Assembly (NCBI GenBank): GCA_934477125.1
Contig: CAKSOL010000004.1
Coordinates: forward strand, 149,181-213,180
Direction of reading: 5' to 3'
Origin: an uncultured Eubacteriales bacterium
GTDB taxonomy: Bacteria > Bacillota > Clostridia > Oscillospirales > Acutalibacteraceae
Length of the DNA stretch: 64,000 nt
Positions 57,120 to 64,000 of the stretch are shown here, piece by piece. The notes beneath the pieces were generated by a model. It was not told the origin of the DNA and did no database searches. It saw only the letters and a program-made list of their open reading frames with translations. Numbering within the stretch: position 1 is the first letter of the stretch; each line of letters starts with the position of its first letter. The translations under genes were made by a program, and so were the position numbers.

Positions 57120-57890
57120 ATGGGAAAGGTTATTTCAATAGTTAATCAAAAGGGCGGCGTCGGGAAAACGACAACCGCCGTTAATCTTGCCTCGGCGATA
57201 GGTATAGCCGGGAAAAGGGTGCTGCTTATCGACTGCGACCCGCAGGGCAACTCAACCAGCGGCTACGGCGTTAATAAACGCTCCTCCGACAGCTCCTCCT
57301 ATGAGGTTCTGATAGGAAAAAACGGCGCGCCGGAGGCGGTTGTTAAAACGCAGTTTAAAAATGTCGATATAATTCCGTCGTCGATGGACCTTGCGGCGGC
57401 TGAGGTTGACCTTATCGGTCTGGAGCACAGGGAGTCGCAGCTCAAGCTCGCGGTTTCGCCGCTCAGAGAGCAGTATGACTATATTTTTATCGACTGTCCG
57501 CCCTCGCTCGGACTTATAACCATCAACGCGCTGAATGCGAGTGACACGGTGCTTGTGCCTATCCAATGCGAATATTACGCGCTTGAGGGGCTTTCCCAGC
57601 TTATGTCGTCGGTAAGGCAGGTCAAGCGGCTTTATAATCCGACGCTTGAGATTGAGGGAATAGTGCTTACGATGTACGACGGGCGGCTCAACCTTACCCA
57701 GCAGGTTGTCGGCGAAATCAAGAAATATTTTGCCGCAAAGCTTTATAAAACGGTCATTCCGCGCGCCGTAAGGCTTTCCGAGGCTCCGAGCTACGGAATG
57801 CCGATTCAGTATTACGACAAGCGCTCAAAGGGCGCCGCGGCATACGACGATTTGGCAAAGGAATTTTTGAAACGGAACAGGAGAGGTTAA
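57120..57890 (+). CDS. parA: ParA/Soj chromosome partitioning ATPase
   Basis: This 256-residue protein starts at the ATG at 57120 (MGKVISIVNQKGGVGKTTTA) after AGAGG; an upstream GTG in frame is less likely. The deviant Walker A KGGVGKTT, the CDPQGNSTSGYG block and DYIFIDCPPSLGLITINAL are diagnostic. It drives origin segregation with ParB and regulates DnaA in Bacillus. parB follows after one base. Confidence 0.97.
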   Translation: MGKVISIVNQKGGVGKTTTAVNLASAIGIAGKRVLLIDCDPQGNSTSGYGVNKRSSDSSSYEVLIGKNGAPEAVVKTQFKNVDIIPSSMDLAAAEVDLIGLEHRESQLKLAVSPLREQYDYIFIDCPPSLGLITINALNASDTVLVPIQCEYYALEGLSQLMSSVRQVKRLYNPTLEIEGIVLTMYDGRLNLTQQVVGEIKKYFAAKLYKTVIPRAVRLSEAPSYGMPIQYYDKRSKGAAAYDDLAKEFLKRNRRG

Positions 57891-57891
57891 A

Positions 57892-58749
57892 ATGGCAGTT
57901 AAAAAGGGTGGACTGGGCAGAGGGCTGGACTCGCTGTTCAACGAAAATTCCTCCGACCAGGACGGCGCGGTTAAAATAAAGCTCTCAGAAATAGAGCCAA
58001 ACCGTGCGCAGCCGAGACAGGATTTTGACGAAACGGCGCTTGCCGAGCTTTCGGACAGCATTTCGCGCCACGGGCTTTTGCAGCCGATTATCGTCCGCCC
58101 GATGACCGGCGGAGGATATCAGATTGTTGCCGGAGAAAGACGCTGGAGAGCCTGCAGGATGGCAGGACTTACAGAGGTTCCGGTTATAATCAAGGAGCTG
58201 GACGACCGCGCTTTTACCGAAATTGCGCTTATTGAAAATCTGCAGAGAGAGGACCTCAACGCCGTTGAAGAGGCGGAGGGCTATAAAACTCTGATGGAGA
58301 CTTATGGGCTTACTCAGGAGCAGGTCGCCGAAACGGTAGGGAAGTCGCGCCCGGCAGTTACCAATGCTATGCGGCTGCTCGGTCTTGACGACGCTTCGCG
58401 CGAGGCACTGCGCCGGGGAATTATTTCTGCGGGACACGCACGCGCGCTGCTGAGTGTTGAGGACGCCGACCTGCGCGGCAGAATGCTGCTTGCCGCGAGC
58501 GACGGCGCGTCGGTGCGCGAGCTTGAGAGAATGGCGGCGGCATCGAAAAAAACGGCTGCCGCTCCGAGAAAAAAGACCGTACAGAAAAACAGCTTTTTCA
58601 GCGAGGTTGAGCTTTCTCTGCGCGATACGCTTCACCGCAAGGTTGAAATAACCCCGGAAAAGGACGGACGCGGAACGATTACGCTCGAATTTTACAGCAA
58701 GGACGAATTGGCTGATTTCGCCCGCAGACTTGCCGGCTCGGAAGAATAA
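57892..58749 (+). CDS. parB: ParB/Spo0J partitioning protein
   Basis: This 285-residue protein has the N-terminal KGGLGRGLDSLF, the CTPase/ParB core with ISRHGLLQPIIVRP, IVAGERRWRACRMAGL and ALIENLQREDLNAVEEAEGY, then a helix-turn-helix (LTQEQVAETVGKSRPAVTNA) and a C-terminal dimer domain. It binds parS and slides as a clamp. The two parS sites lie within 2.5 kb upstream. Confidence 0.97.
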   Translation: MAVKKGGLGRGLDSLFNENSSDQDGAVKIKLSEIEPNRAQPRQDFDETALAELSDSISRHGLLQPIIVRPMTGGGYQIVAGERRWRACRMAGLTEVPVIIKELDDRAFTEIALIENLQREDLNAVEEAEGYKTLMETYGLTQEQVAETVGKSRPAVTNAMRLLGLDDASREALRRGIISAGHARALLSVEDADLRGRMLLAASDGASVRELERMAAASKKTAAAPRKKTVQKNSFFSEVELSLRDTLHRKVEITPEKDGRGTITLEFYSKDELADFARRLAGSEE

Positions 58750-58976
58750 TAAAAAAGATTTAAAAAGGAAAAAATATGCTGTATCATCAACGCGATTTTG
58801 TTTTTCATTTTCGACGCAGACCGCCTCCGCAATAGGACGCTGTATCTGCGAAACGGTAAATCCCTTGCAGTATCGAATAAATGAGAAATTTCGGAGCCGC
58901 CCTCAGACGGCTCAAGAGGAGCAGGGAATTATCTTAGAAATGACAATAATTAACAAAAGAGCAAAGGAATTTTTAT

Positions 58977-59885
58977 ATGTGGTTTATACTGTCTTTAACA
59001 GCAATAGTTTTTTGGGGCGGGAGCGACCTTTTTTCAAAAATCGGCTCCCCGTCCGATGATAAATACAGCCATTGGCGGATAGTTATGGCGGTCGGCGCGG
59101 TTATGGGACTTCACGCGACAATAGAGCTTATAACCGGAACGAAATTCGAGCCGCTCGATTTTATCCGCTATTTCCCCGCAACCGCGCTTTATATCAGCTC
59201 GATGATAATCGGCTATGTAGGGCTCAGATACGTTATGCTTTCGGTCTCCTCGCCTATCTGCAATTCTTCGGGAGCGGTCGCCTGCGTGCTGTGCCTTATA
59301 TTCCTGCGCCAAATGCCGGATCCGCTTACCTGGGTAGGAATTGTGCTTGTAACCGTAGGCGTTGTAGGACTGGCGTTCGTTGAGAAAAAGGGCGACAGCG
59401 AGGTAAGAGAGCTTTCCGCAAAAGCGGAGAACAAGAAGTATGTCAGCGGCTTTATCGCCGTGTTTTTCCCGATTTTTTACTGTATTCTGGACGGGCTCGG
59501 AACCTTTGCCGACGCGCTTCTTCTGGACAGCGGCATAGTAAACGAGGACTCGGCGAATATCGCCTATGAATTTACCTTTTTATTTATGGCGATACTGGCG
59601 TATTTCTATGTTGTATGGATTAAGAAACAGCCGCTCACAGCCGAAACGGCGAAGCCCAAGCTTGCCGGCGCGCTCTGCGAAACGGCGGGTCAGTTTGCCT
59701 ATATTTTTGCAATCGGCTCCAATGCGACCGTTGCCGCTCCGATGATTTCCTCCTACTGCGTTTTCTCGGTGCTGCTCTCAAGGATATTCTTAAAGGAAAA
59801 GCTGTCCGCAAAGCATTATGCCGTAATTTTTACGGTTTTTGCCGGAATAATAGTTATGGGAGTTGCCGAAGGGCTAAGCAATTAG
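58977..59885 (+). CDS. EamA/DMT-superfamily transporter
   Basis: This 302-residue protein has ten predicted membrane helices in two EamA halves (WFILSLTAIVFWGGSDLFSK; then the second half from about residue 155). Typical segments are PDPLTWVGIVLVTVGVVGLA and SRIFLKEKLSAKHYAVIFTV. Such proteins export amino acids or other metabolites; the substrate cannot be read. The 227-base spacer after parB contains a CCGCCCTCAGACGG hairpin and no clear promoter. Confidence 0.85.
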   Translation: MWFILSLTAIVFWGGSDLFSKIGSPSDDKYSHWRIVMAVGAVMGLHATIELITGTKFEPLDFIRYFPATALYISSMIIGYVGLRYVMLSVSSPICNSSGAVACVLCLIFLRQMPDPLTWVGIVLVTVGVVGLAFVEKKGDSEVRELSAKAENKKYVSGFIAVFFPIFYCILDGLGTFADALLLDSGIVNEDSANIAYEFTFLFMAILAYFYVVWIKKQPLTAETAKPKLAGALCETAGQFAYIFAIGSNATVAAPMISSYCVFSVLLSRIFLKEKLSAKHYAVIFTVFAGIIVMGVAEGLSN

Positions 59886-60028
59886 TATAAGAGAGAAACG
59901 GAAATCTGTGCGCAGCCGGGAAAAGGATAGGGGTAAAAAACGCTTTTATCTGACTTTCCGGCTGCTGAATTTCTGTCCGCTGCCGGCGCACCTGTTCCGG
60001 GCGGCGTTTTTCGGTAAGGCAAAAACTT

Positions 60029-60137
60029 CCCGTCAGCGTACAATCTTTCTGTTACGCAAATCTAATATCTACGGTCTAATGTCTAAAATCTAATTTCGCA
60101 AATCTAACATCTAATGTCTAACGTCTAACATCTAAAT
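60029..60137. repeat. Heptad repeat locus H16, inverted orientation, doubled arm
   Basis: The core start appears as its complement (CCCGTCAGCGTACAATCTTT), followed by two successive right-hand tracts (60060-60092 and 60101-60136) separated by TTCGCAAA. The tracts hold four and five heptads. Confidence 0.85.
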
Positions 60138-60189
60138 TAACAAAACGTTAAAAACTTGACTGTGAAAATATGCTAAAATAAGGTATATC

Positions 60190-60331
60190 GTTCGCAGGCG
60201 TCAGCGCAGAGCGCTGACTCAAAGCCTTGCGGCTTTGCGGCTTTCAGCCGCGCCTGCGCAGTTGAACGTCCGAAATTTTTATCGTCGGCGATAAAAGGCG
60301 GCGTTTGCCGCACCGAAACCGATGATTTCGG
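60190..60331 (+). ncRNA. Strongly folded leader region before citrate synthase
   Basis: An outer stem GCAGGCG/CGCCTGC (60194-60200 with 60251-60257) encloses three hairpins: TCAGCGC/GCGCTGA, AAAGCC/GGCTTT and GCGGCT/AGCCGC. Three more follow: TTTATCG-TCGG-CGATAAA, GGCGGC/GCCGC and CCGAAA/TTTCGG. Six near-perfect helices in 140 bases, with no reading frame, suggest a structured RNA or a regulated 5' leader. I do not recognise a riboswitch class. This and H16 account for the 59886-60389 gap. Confidence 0.45.
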
Positions 60332-60389
60332 ATTTTATGGTAAAATAATTTTATTCGGCGGTGTCTCCGCCGGGAAAGAGGGTAAGCCG

Positions 60390-61781
60390 ATGAACGGAAG
60401 CATACAAACGGAACGTGACTATTCCGCAATAACCGAACAGGTGAGGTATTATGCGGATAAATGCGTCAGCGGAGGGAGAATAGAACCGCAGCTCTATGTT
60501 GAGCATAAGGTCAACCGCGGTCTGCGCGACCTCAACGGTAAGGGCGTTCTGACCGGTCTTACCGAAATAAGCGAAATCGTCTCGAAAAAAATCGTAAACG
60601 GCGAGGAGGTCCCCTGCAAGGGTAAGCTTTATTACCGCGGCTACGATATCGAGGACCTGGTCTCCGGCTTTATGCGCGATAACCGTTTCGGGTTTGAGGA
60701 AACGGTCTACCTGCTGCTTTTCGGCTCTCTGCCGTCCGCTGCGGAGCTGAAAGCCTTTGACGAAACCCTTTCGAGCTACCGCTCGCTGCCCGATTCATTC
60801 GTAAGGGATATTATAATGAAAGCGCCGTCGGCAAACAGTATGAACTCGCTGGCGCGCAGCGTTTTAACGCTTTATTCCTACGATAACAACCCCGACGATA
60901 CGAGTATTCCGAACGTTCTGCGGCAATGCCTGCAGCTTATCGCGACCTTCCCGATGCTCGCGGTTTACGGCTACAATTCGTATAATTATTACATCTGCGG
61001 CAACAAGAGCTTTTTTATTCACGAACCCCTGCCGCAGCTCTCAACCGCCGAAAATCTGCTGCATATGCTCCGGCTCGACAGTAAGTATACCCCGCTTGAG
61101 GCGAAGATTTTAGACCTCGCGCTTGTGCTTCACGCGGAGCACGGCGGCGGAAACAACTCCACCTTTACGACCCACGTTGTCTCCTCCTCCGGAACCGACA
61201 CCTATTCCGCCGTTGCGGCGGCGCTCGGCTCGCTTAAGGGCCCTAAGCACGGCGGCGCGAATATCAAGGTGCGCGCTATGTTCGACGATATAAAGGCGAA
61301 CGTTAAGGACTGGGCGGACGAGGACGAAATAGAACGCTATATCACCAAAATTCTCCATAAGGAGGCGTTTGACCGCGCCGGCTTGGTTTACGGTATAGGT
61401 CACGCGGTTTATTCGGTGTCCGACCCCCGCGCGACGGTTTTCCGCTCCTTTGTAAAGAGCCTTTCCGAGGAAAAGGGGCTTAACCGCGAATATAAGCTTT
61501 ATTCCGCCGTTGAGCGGATTGCGCCGCGCCTTATCGCCGGAGAGCGGAAGATGTATAAGGGAGTCAGCGCGAATATCGACTTTTACAGCGGCTTTGTTTA
61601 TGAAATGCTGGGTCTGCCGCCCGAGCTTTATACTCCGCTTTTCGCGGTTGCGCGTATAGCCGGCTGGAGCGCCCACCGCATAGAGGAGCTGGTCAACGCA
61701 GGAAAGATAATCCGCCCGGCGTATATGAGCGTTCAGCCGCGCAGGGAATATAAGGCGATGGAGCTCAGAGGGAAAGAATAA
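60390..61781 (+). CDS. gltA: Citrate synthase
   Basis: This 463-residue enzyme condenses oxaloacetate and acetyl-CoA. The family motifs are present: YYRGYDIEDLV, the histidine-containing LHAEHGGGNNSTF, GPKHGGANIKV and the active-site region GIGHAVYSVSDPRA. An N-terminal extension of about 40 residues is shared with clostridial enzymes annotated citrate/2-methylcitrate synthase. It supplies carbon toward glutamate. The ATG follows GAGGGTAAGCC. A strong terminator follows. Confidence 0.92.
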   Translation: MNGSIQTERDYSAITEQVRYYADKCVSGGRIEPQLYVEHKVNRGLRDLNGKGVLTGLTEISEIVSKKIVNGEEVPCKGKLYYRGYDIEDLVSGFMRDNRFGFEETVYLLLFGSLPSAAELKAFDETLSSYRSLPDSFVRDIIMKAPSANSMNSLARSVLTLYSYDNNPDDTSIPNVLRQCLQLIATFPMLAVYGYNSYNYYICGNKSFFIHEPLPQLSTAENLLHMLRLDSKYTPLEAKILDLALVLHAEHGGGNNSTFTTHVVSSSGTDTYSAVAAALGSLKGPKHGGANIKVRAMFDDIKANVKDWADEDEIERYITKILHKEAFDRAGLVYGIGHAVYSVSDPRATVFRSFVKSLSEEKGLNREYKLYSAVERIAPRLIAGERKMYKGVSANIDFYSGFVYEMLGLPPELYTPLFAVARIAGWSAHRIEELVNAGKIIRPAYMSVQPRREYKAMELRGKE

Positions 61782-61809
61782 AACGCCGATAAAAGGGTAC
61801 GAAAATATT

Positions 61810-61853
61810 AAACCCCCGGAGACTGTACATTTCCGCACAGTCTCCGGGGGTTT
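61810..61853. terminator. Bidirectional terminator between gltA and spoVT 3' end
   Basis: AAACCCCCGGAGACTGT pairs perfectly with ACAGTCTCCGGGGGTTT over 17 bases. It can end both the rightward gltA and the leftward recombinase-spoVT transcript. Confidence 0.93.
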
Positions 61854-61855
61854 GT

Positions 61856-62308
61856 TTACTCCATCTGCTTTCCGATAAAGTCCGCCGCAACCGAGGCAAG
61901 GCTGATATCCGCCTCGTCGGCAACGCTTTTCTGCGAATTTGCAAGCAGCGCAACCGCTCCTCCGACGTCTCCTGCCGATAAAATCGGAACGGCGACCATC
62001 ATTTTTCCGTCAAAGCCGTCGATAGCCTCGGCGGCGTTTTCGCCGGTGAAAACAGCGCTCCTGCGCGACTCCATAATGCTCTCAAGCTCCTCGGAAATCG
62101 GCTTGTCAACCGTCTCCTTTTTTGAAATTCCGGCGGCGGCAATGCAGCGGTCGCGGTCGCAGATTAGGACGGAGAGCCGCGTTCCGCTTGCCAGAGACTC
62201 GGCATACTGAACGGCAAACTCGGTCATTTCTCCAACCGGCGAATACTTTTTGAAAATAACCTCGCCGCCTGCGTTTGTGTATATTTCCAGCGGGTCGCCC
62301 TCTCTGAT
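61856..62308 (-). pseudogene. spoVT: 3' segment of spoVT
   Basis: These 150 codons align by eye with Bacillus SpoVT from its IREGDPLEI segment onward, including KKYSP, SVLICDRD, SKK and a GAF-like domain ending IGKQME. The N-terminal AbrB-type DNA-binding half (about 28 residues) is missing and is expected on the far side of the element. SpoVT regulates late forespore genes. The segment is intact, so precise excision could restore the gene. Confidence 0.88.
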
Positions 62309-64000
62309 AACATTGACAGTAAAGACCTTGTCCGCTCGCTTTGCGGACTTTTGAGTAACTGCGATATCCTTACTGCCCGACTTAAAATTTACGGTGTGCT
62401 CCGTATCCTCAAGCGACAAAAGCTCGTCCACATCGGATTTGAGCCTGACATTCAAATGGTCCTCAAACACCGTGATTTTCTCAACAATCAAGCCGATGTC
62501 GCGCTTGTCGAGCTTTTCCTTTTTCAGCACCCCGTCAAAGACCTCGATAACCGTTTTCGCCTTTCGGTTGGCGGTAATCATATTGTTGCGTAGATTGTTG
62601 ACATCGCCGAATTGCTTTTCGAGCATTTCAATACGGGTGAGCAACTCTTCCTCCATTTCGTCGTAAAGCGCCGCCTTGGTTCGGCTTTTGGCGTCGGACA
62701 GTCCCGCGTCAATCAGCATTTTTTCTTTATACAGCGCTTTGAGCTTTGCTTTTGCCTCGTTAAGCTGCATTTCAATGCTTTCAACCGTCGCGCCGAGCTG
62801 TTCCTCACGCTCGGGCTGCTCGTCAATCGTTTTTTGCAGCTCGTCGATCATTCCTTTGCAGTTATCGCGCACGCGGAGGATAAATTCCTTGAGCAGCCTG
62901 TCAAGCACATCCACGCGGATATGGTGCGAGGTGCAGCCCTTGAGTCCTCGCTTGTGGTATGTACCGCAGGTGTAGGCAGGCGACAGATCGGGGCGGGACA
63001 TTGAGAACATCGGGCTGCCGCAGTCGCCGCAGAACATAAATCCGGAATAATCGGTGGCATACTTCTTTTCGCCGCGATAATTGCCCTTTGAGCGCAGCCG
63101 GAGCTGTTCTTTTGTATAGACAAAGGTCTTGCCGTCCACAATCGGCTCGTGGGCGTTTTCTATCACGATATTGTCCTCATCGCCGAGCCTTACATCCTTG
63201 CCGTTAATGCCCTTGCGTGTGTATTTGCGCTGACGGAGCGTGCCGATGTAAAAATCGTTTTTGAGAATTGCCTGCACCGTGATAATGCTCCATTCGCTGC
63301 GCGCGGTAAGCTTGGTTGCCTTGCCCTCCGCTTCCTTTTGGGCAATTTCGTTTGCCCTCGGGGTCGGCACGCCGCTGTCGGTCAGGCGATTGGCGATTTT
63401 TTTGTACCCCCAACCGAGGTTGTAAAGTCTGAAAATCTCGCGCACGACCTCCGCCGCAGGCGGGTCAATCTCGTAGGTCATTTCTTTGGTGTTGATAATG
63501 CGGTAGCCATAGGGCACGGCACAAATCCACTGCCCGTTTTTCTGTCGGTTGTCTATCATCTGCTTTATTTTTTTAGAGGTGTCGGTAACCGGCATTTCGT
63601 TCATCAGAAATTTGAACTGAATGAGCATCCAGTCGTCGCGAGTGGGATAATCTATATTGTCGCCTATCGAAATAATGCGAATACCCGCGTCGCGCAGCGT
63701 TTCAAGCTCCAAAAGCCCTAAGCTGTTGCGGCGTGAGAAACGGGAGAAATCCTTGACGATTAAGATACGCGTTTCACCGCTTATCAGCTCCTTGCGCATT
63801 TTCTGATAGTTTTCGCGCTGAGAAAAGGTGTAGCCGCTGCGATCTCTGTCCTCATATATCGTCAGTTCCGCGTCGGGGAACTCCTTTGCCACAAAGTCAC
63901 GGATGATTCGTTTTTGGTTTTCTATACTTGTATTCTCGTGGCTGTCTTCCTGCAAATCCACCGAAATTCGGGCGTATCCGTCAATTTTCAACTTTGTTTC
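61856..64000 (-). CDS. Large serine recombinase fused in frame to the C-terminal part of SpoVT (5' end beyond window)
   Basis: The frame is open to the window end. The recombinase part begins GYARISVDLQEDSHENTSIE with the nucleophilic serine in ARISVD and the conserved VKDFSRFSRR. A recombinase domain (PYGYRI...GYKKIANRL), a zinc ribbon (FCGDCGSPM...CTSHH) and a long coiled coil follow. It then passes without a stop into IREGDPLEIYTNAGGEVIFK, which is SpoVT sequence to the end (150 residues). The TTG at 63991 has no ribosome site, so the true start probably lies outside. Recombinases of this type move integrative elements. The fusion implies that the element sits inside spoVT. Confidence 0.9.
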   Translation of the reverse strand, partial: ETKLKIDGYARISVDLQEDSHENTSIENQKRIIRDFVAKEFPDAELTIYEDRDRSGYTFSQRENYQKMRKELISGETRILIVKDFSRFSRRNSLGLLELETLRDAGIRIISIGDNIDYPTRDDWMLIQFKFLMNEMPVTDTSKKIKQMIDNRQKNGQWICAVPYGYRIINTKEMTYEIDPPAAEVVREIFRLYNLGWGYKKIANRLTDSGVPTPRANEIAQKEAEGKATKLTARSEWSIITVQAILKNDFYIGTLRQRKYTRKGINGKDVRLGDEDNIVIENAHEPIVDGKTFVYTKEQLRLRSKGNYRGEKKYATDYSGFMFCGDCGSPMFSMSRPDLSPAYTCGTYHKRGLKGCTSHHIRVDVLDRLLKEFILRVRDNCKGMIDELQKTIDEQPEREEQLGATVESIEMQLNEAKAKLKALYKEKMLIDAGLSDAKSRTKAALYDEMEEELLTRIEMLEKQFGDVNNLRNNMITANRKAKTVIEVFDGVLKKEKLDKRDIGLIVEKITVFEDHLNVRLKSDVDELLSLEDTEHTVNFKSGSKDIAVTQKSAKRADKVFTVNVIREGDPLEIYTNAGGEVIFKKYSPVGEMTEFAVQYAESLASGTRLSVLICDRDRCIAAAGISKKETVDKPISEELESIMESRRSAVFTGENAAEAIDGFDGKMMVAVPILSAGDVGGAVALLANSQKSVADEADISLASVAADFIGKQME
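62290..62325. other. Predicted attachment-site junction (att) between element and spoVT
   Basis: Similarity to SpoVT starts at the isoleucine codon at 62306-62308 and recombinase-specific sequence lies to its right. The crossover core must lie at or near this place. Its exact bases cannot be fixed without the other junction. Confidence 0.6.

Noticed and set aside
58730..59059. 109-codon frame between parB and the EamA gene
   Set aside because: It overlaps the start of the transporter in another frame, has no ribosome site and shows no recognisable domain.
60190..60267. tRNA-like gene or known riboswitch
   Set aside because: The branch lengths, the lack of an anticodon loop pattern and of a CCA end do not fit a tRNA, and no known riboswitch core could be matched.

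Overview
The window is the origin region of a spore-forming, low-motility-of-evidence Clostridia chromosome, most likely an Oscillospiraceae/Ruminococcaceae-type gut anaerobe. The reasons are the dnaA-dnaN-S4-recF-remB-gyrB-gyrA block, several sporulation genes (a YlbJ-like protein, a SpoVB-like flippase, spoVAE, part of spoVT), Clostridia-type families of unknown function (DUF4317, DUF5685, DUF6472), a dockerin and ChW cell-wall repeats. The taxonomic placement is inference. Gene direction flips near 17-21 kb: genes to the left are mostly on the minus strand and genes to the right mostly on the plus strand, as expected for two forks leaving an oriC between dnaA and dnaN.

Layout. 0.1-7.7 kb: assorted genes, including a DUF4317 protein, a YlbJ-like protein, a YifB/ComM ATPase, a J-domain protein paired with DUF5685, and membrane proteins. 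7.8-17.4 kb (minus strand): a nine-gene aromatic amino acid operon, aminotransferase-pheA-aroB-aroC-aroE/aroK fusion-aroQ-aroA-tyrA-aroF. A consensus promoter, a Phe/Tyr-rich leader peptide and an attenuator-type hairpin precede it. 17.5-28.8 kb: pyruvate kinase and the replication-origin genes. 29.0-46.5 kb: a compact phage-derived cluster with a LexA-like repressor, CAC-N5-GTG operators, terminase, capsid, portal, short-tail and fibre genes, a dockerin protein, an S26-like peptidase, an amidase and a holin. I see no integrase, replication gene, tail tube or tape measure in it. 46.9-60 kb: DUF3048 lipoprotein, tRNA-Arg, oleate hydratase, SpoVB-like flippase, rarA, two PH-domain membrane proteins, spoVAE, SGNH hydrolase, parA-parB with two perfect parS sites, and an EamA transporter. 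60.2-64 kb: a strongly folded leader, citrate synthase, then a large serine recombinase whose reading frame runs without a stop into the last 150 codons of spoVT.

Three signals stand out. First, the recombinase-spoVT fusion looks like one end of an integrative element sitting inside a sporulation gene, comparable in concept to the skin element in sigK; the rest of the element lies beyond base 64000. Second, at least 16 intergenic loci carry tandem heptads of the form TCTAAYR (TTAGAYR on the other strand). Because 7 is not a multiple of 3 and both strands of the unit hold a stop triplet (TAA or TAG), a tract of three or more units stops translation in all six frames. At least eight genes here take their final codons and stop from such a tract. 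Half of the loci lie inside the phage cluster, which suggests the cluster has long been resident. Third, a second repeat of about 180 bp occurs as inverted copies just upstream of dnaA and near parS, about 37 kb apart, with shorter derivatives elsewhere.
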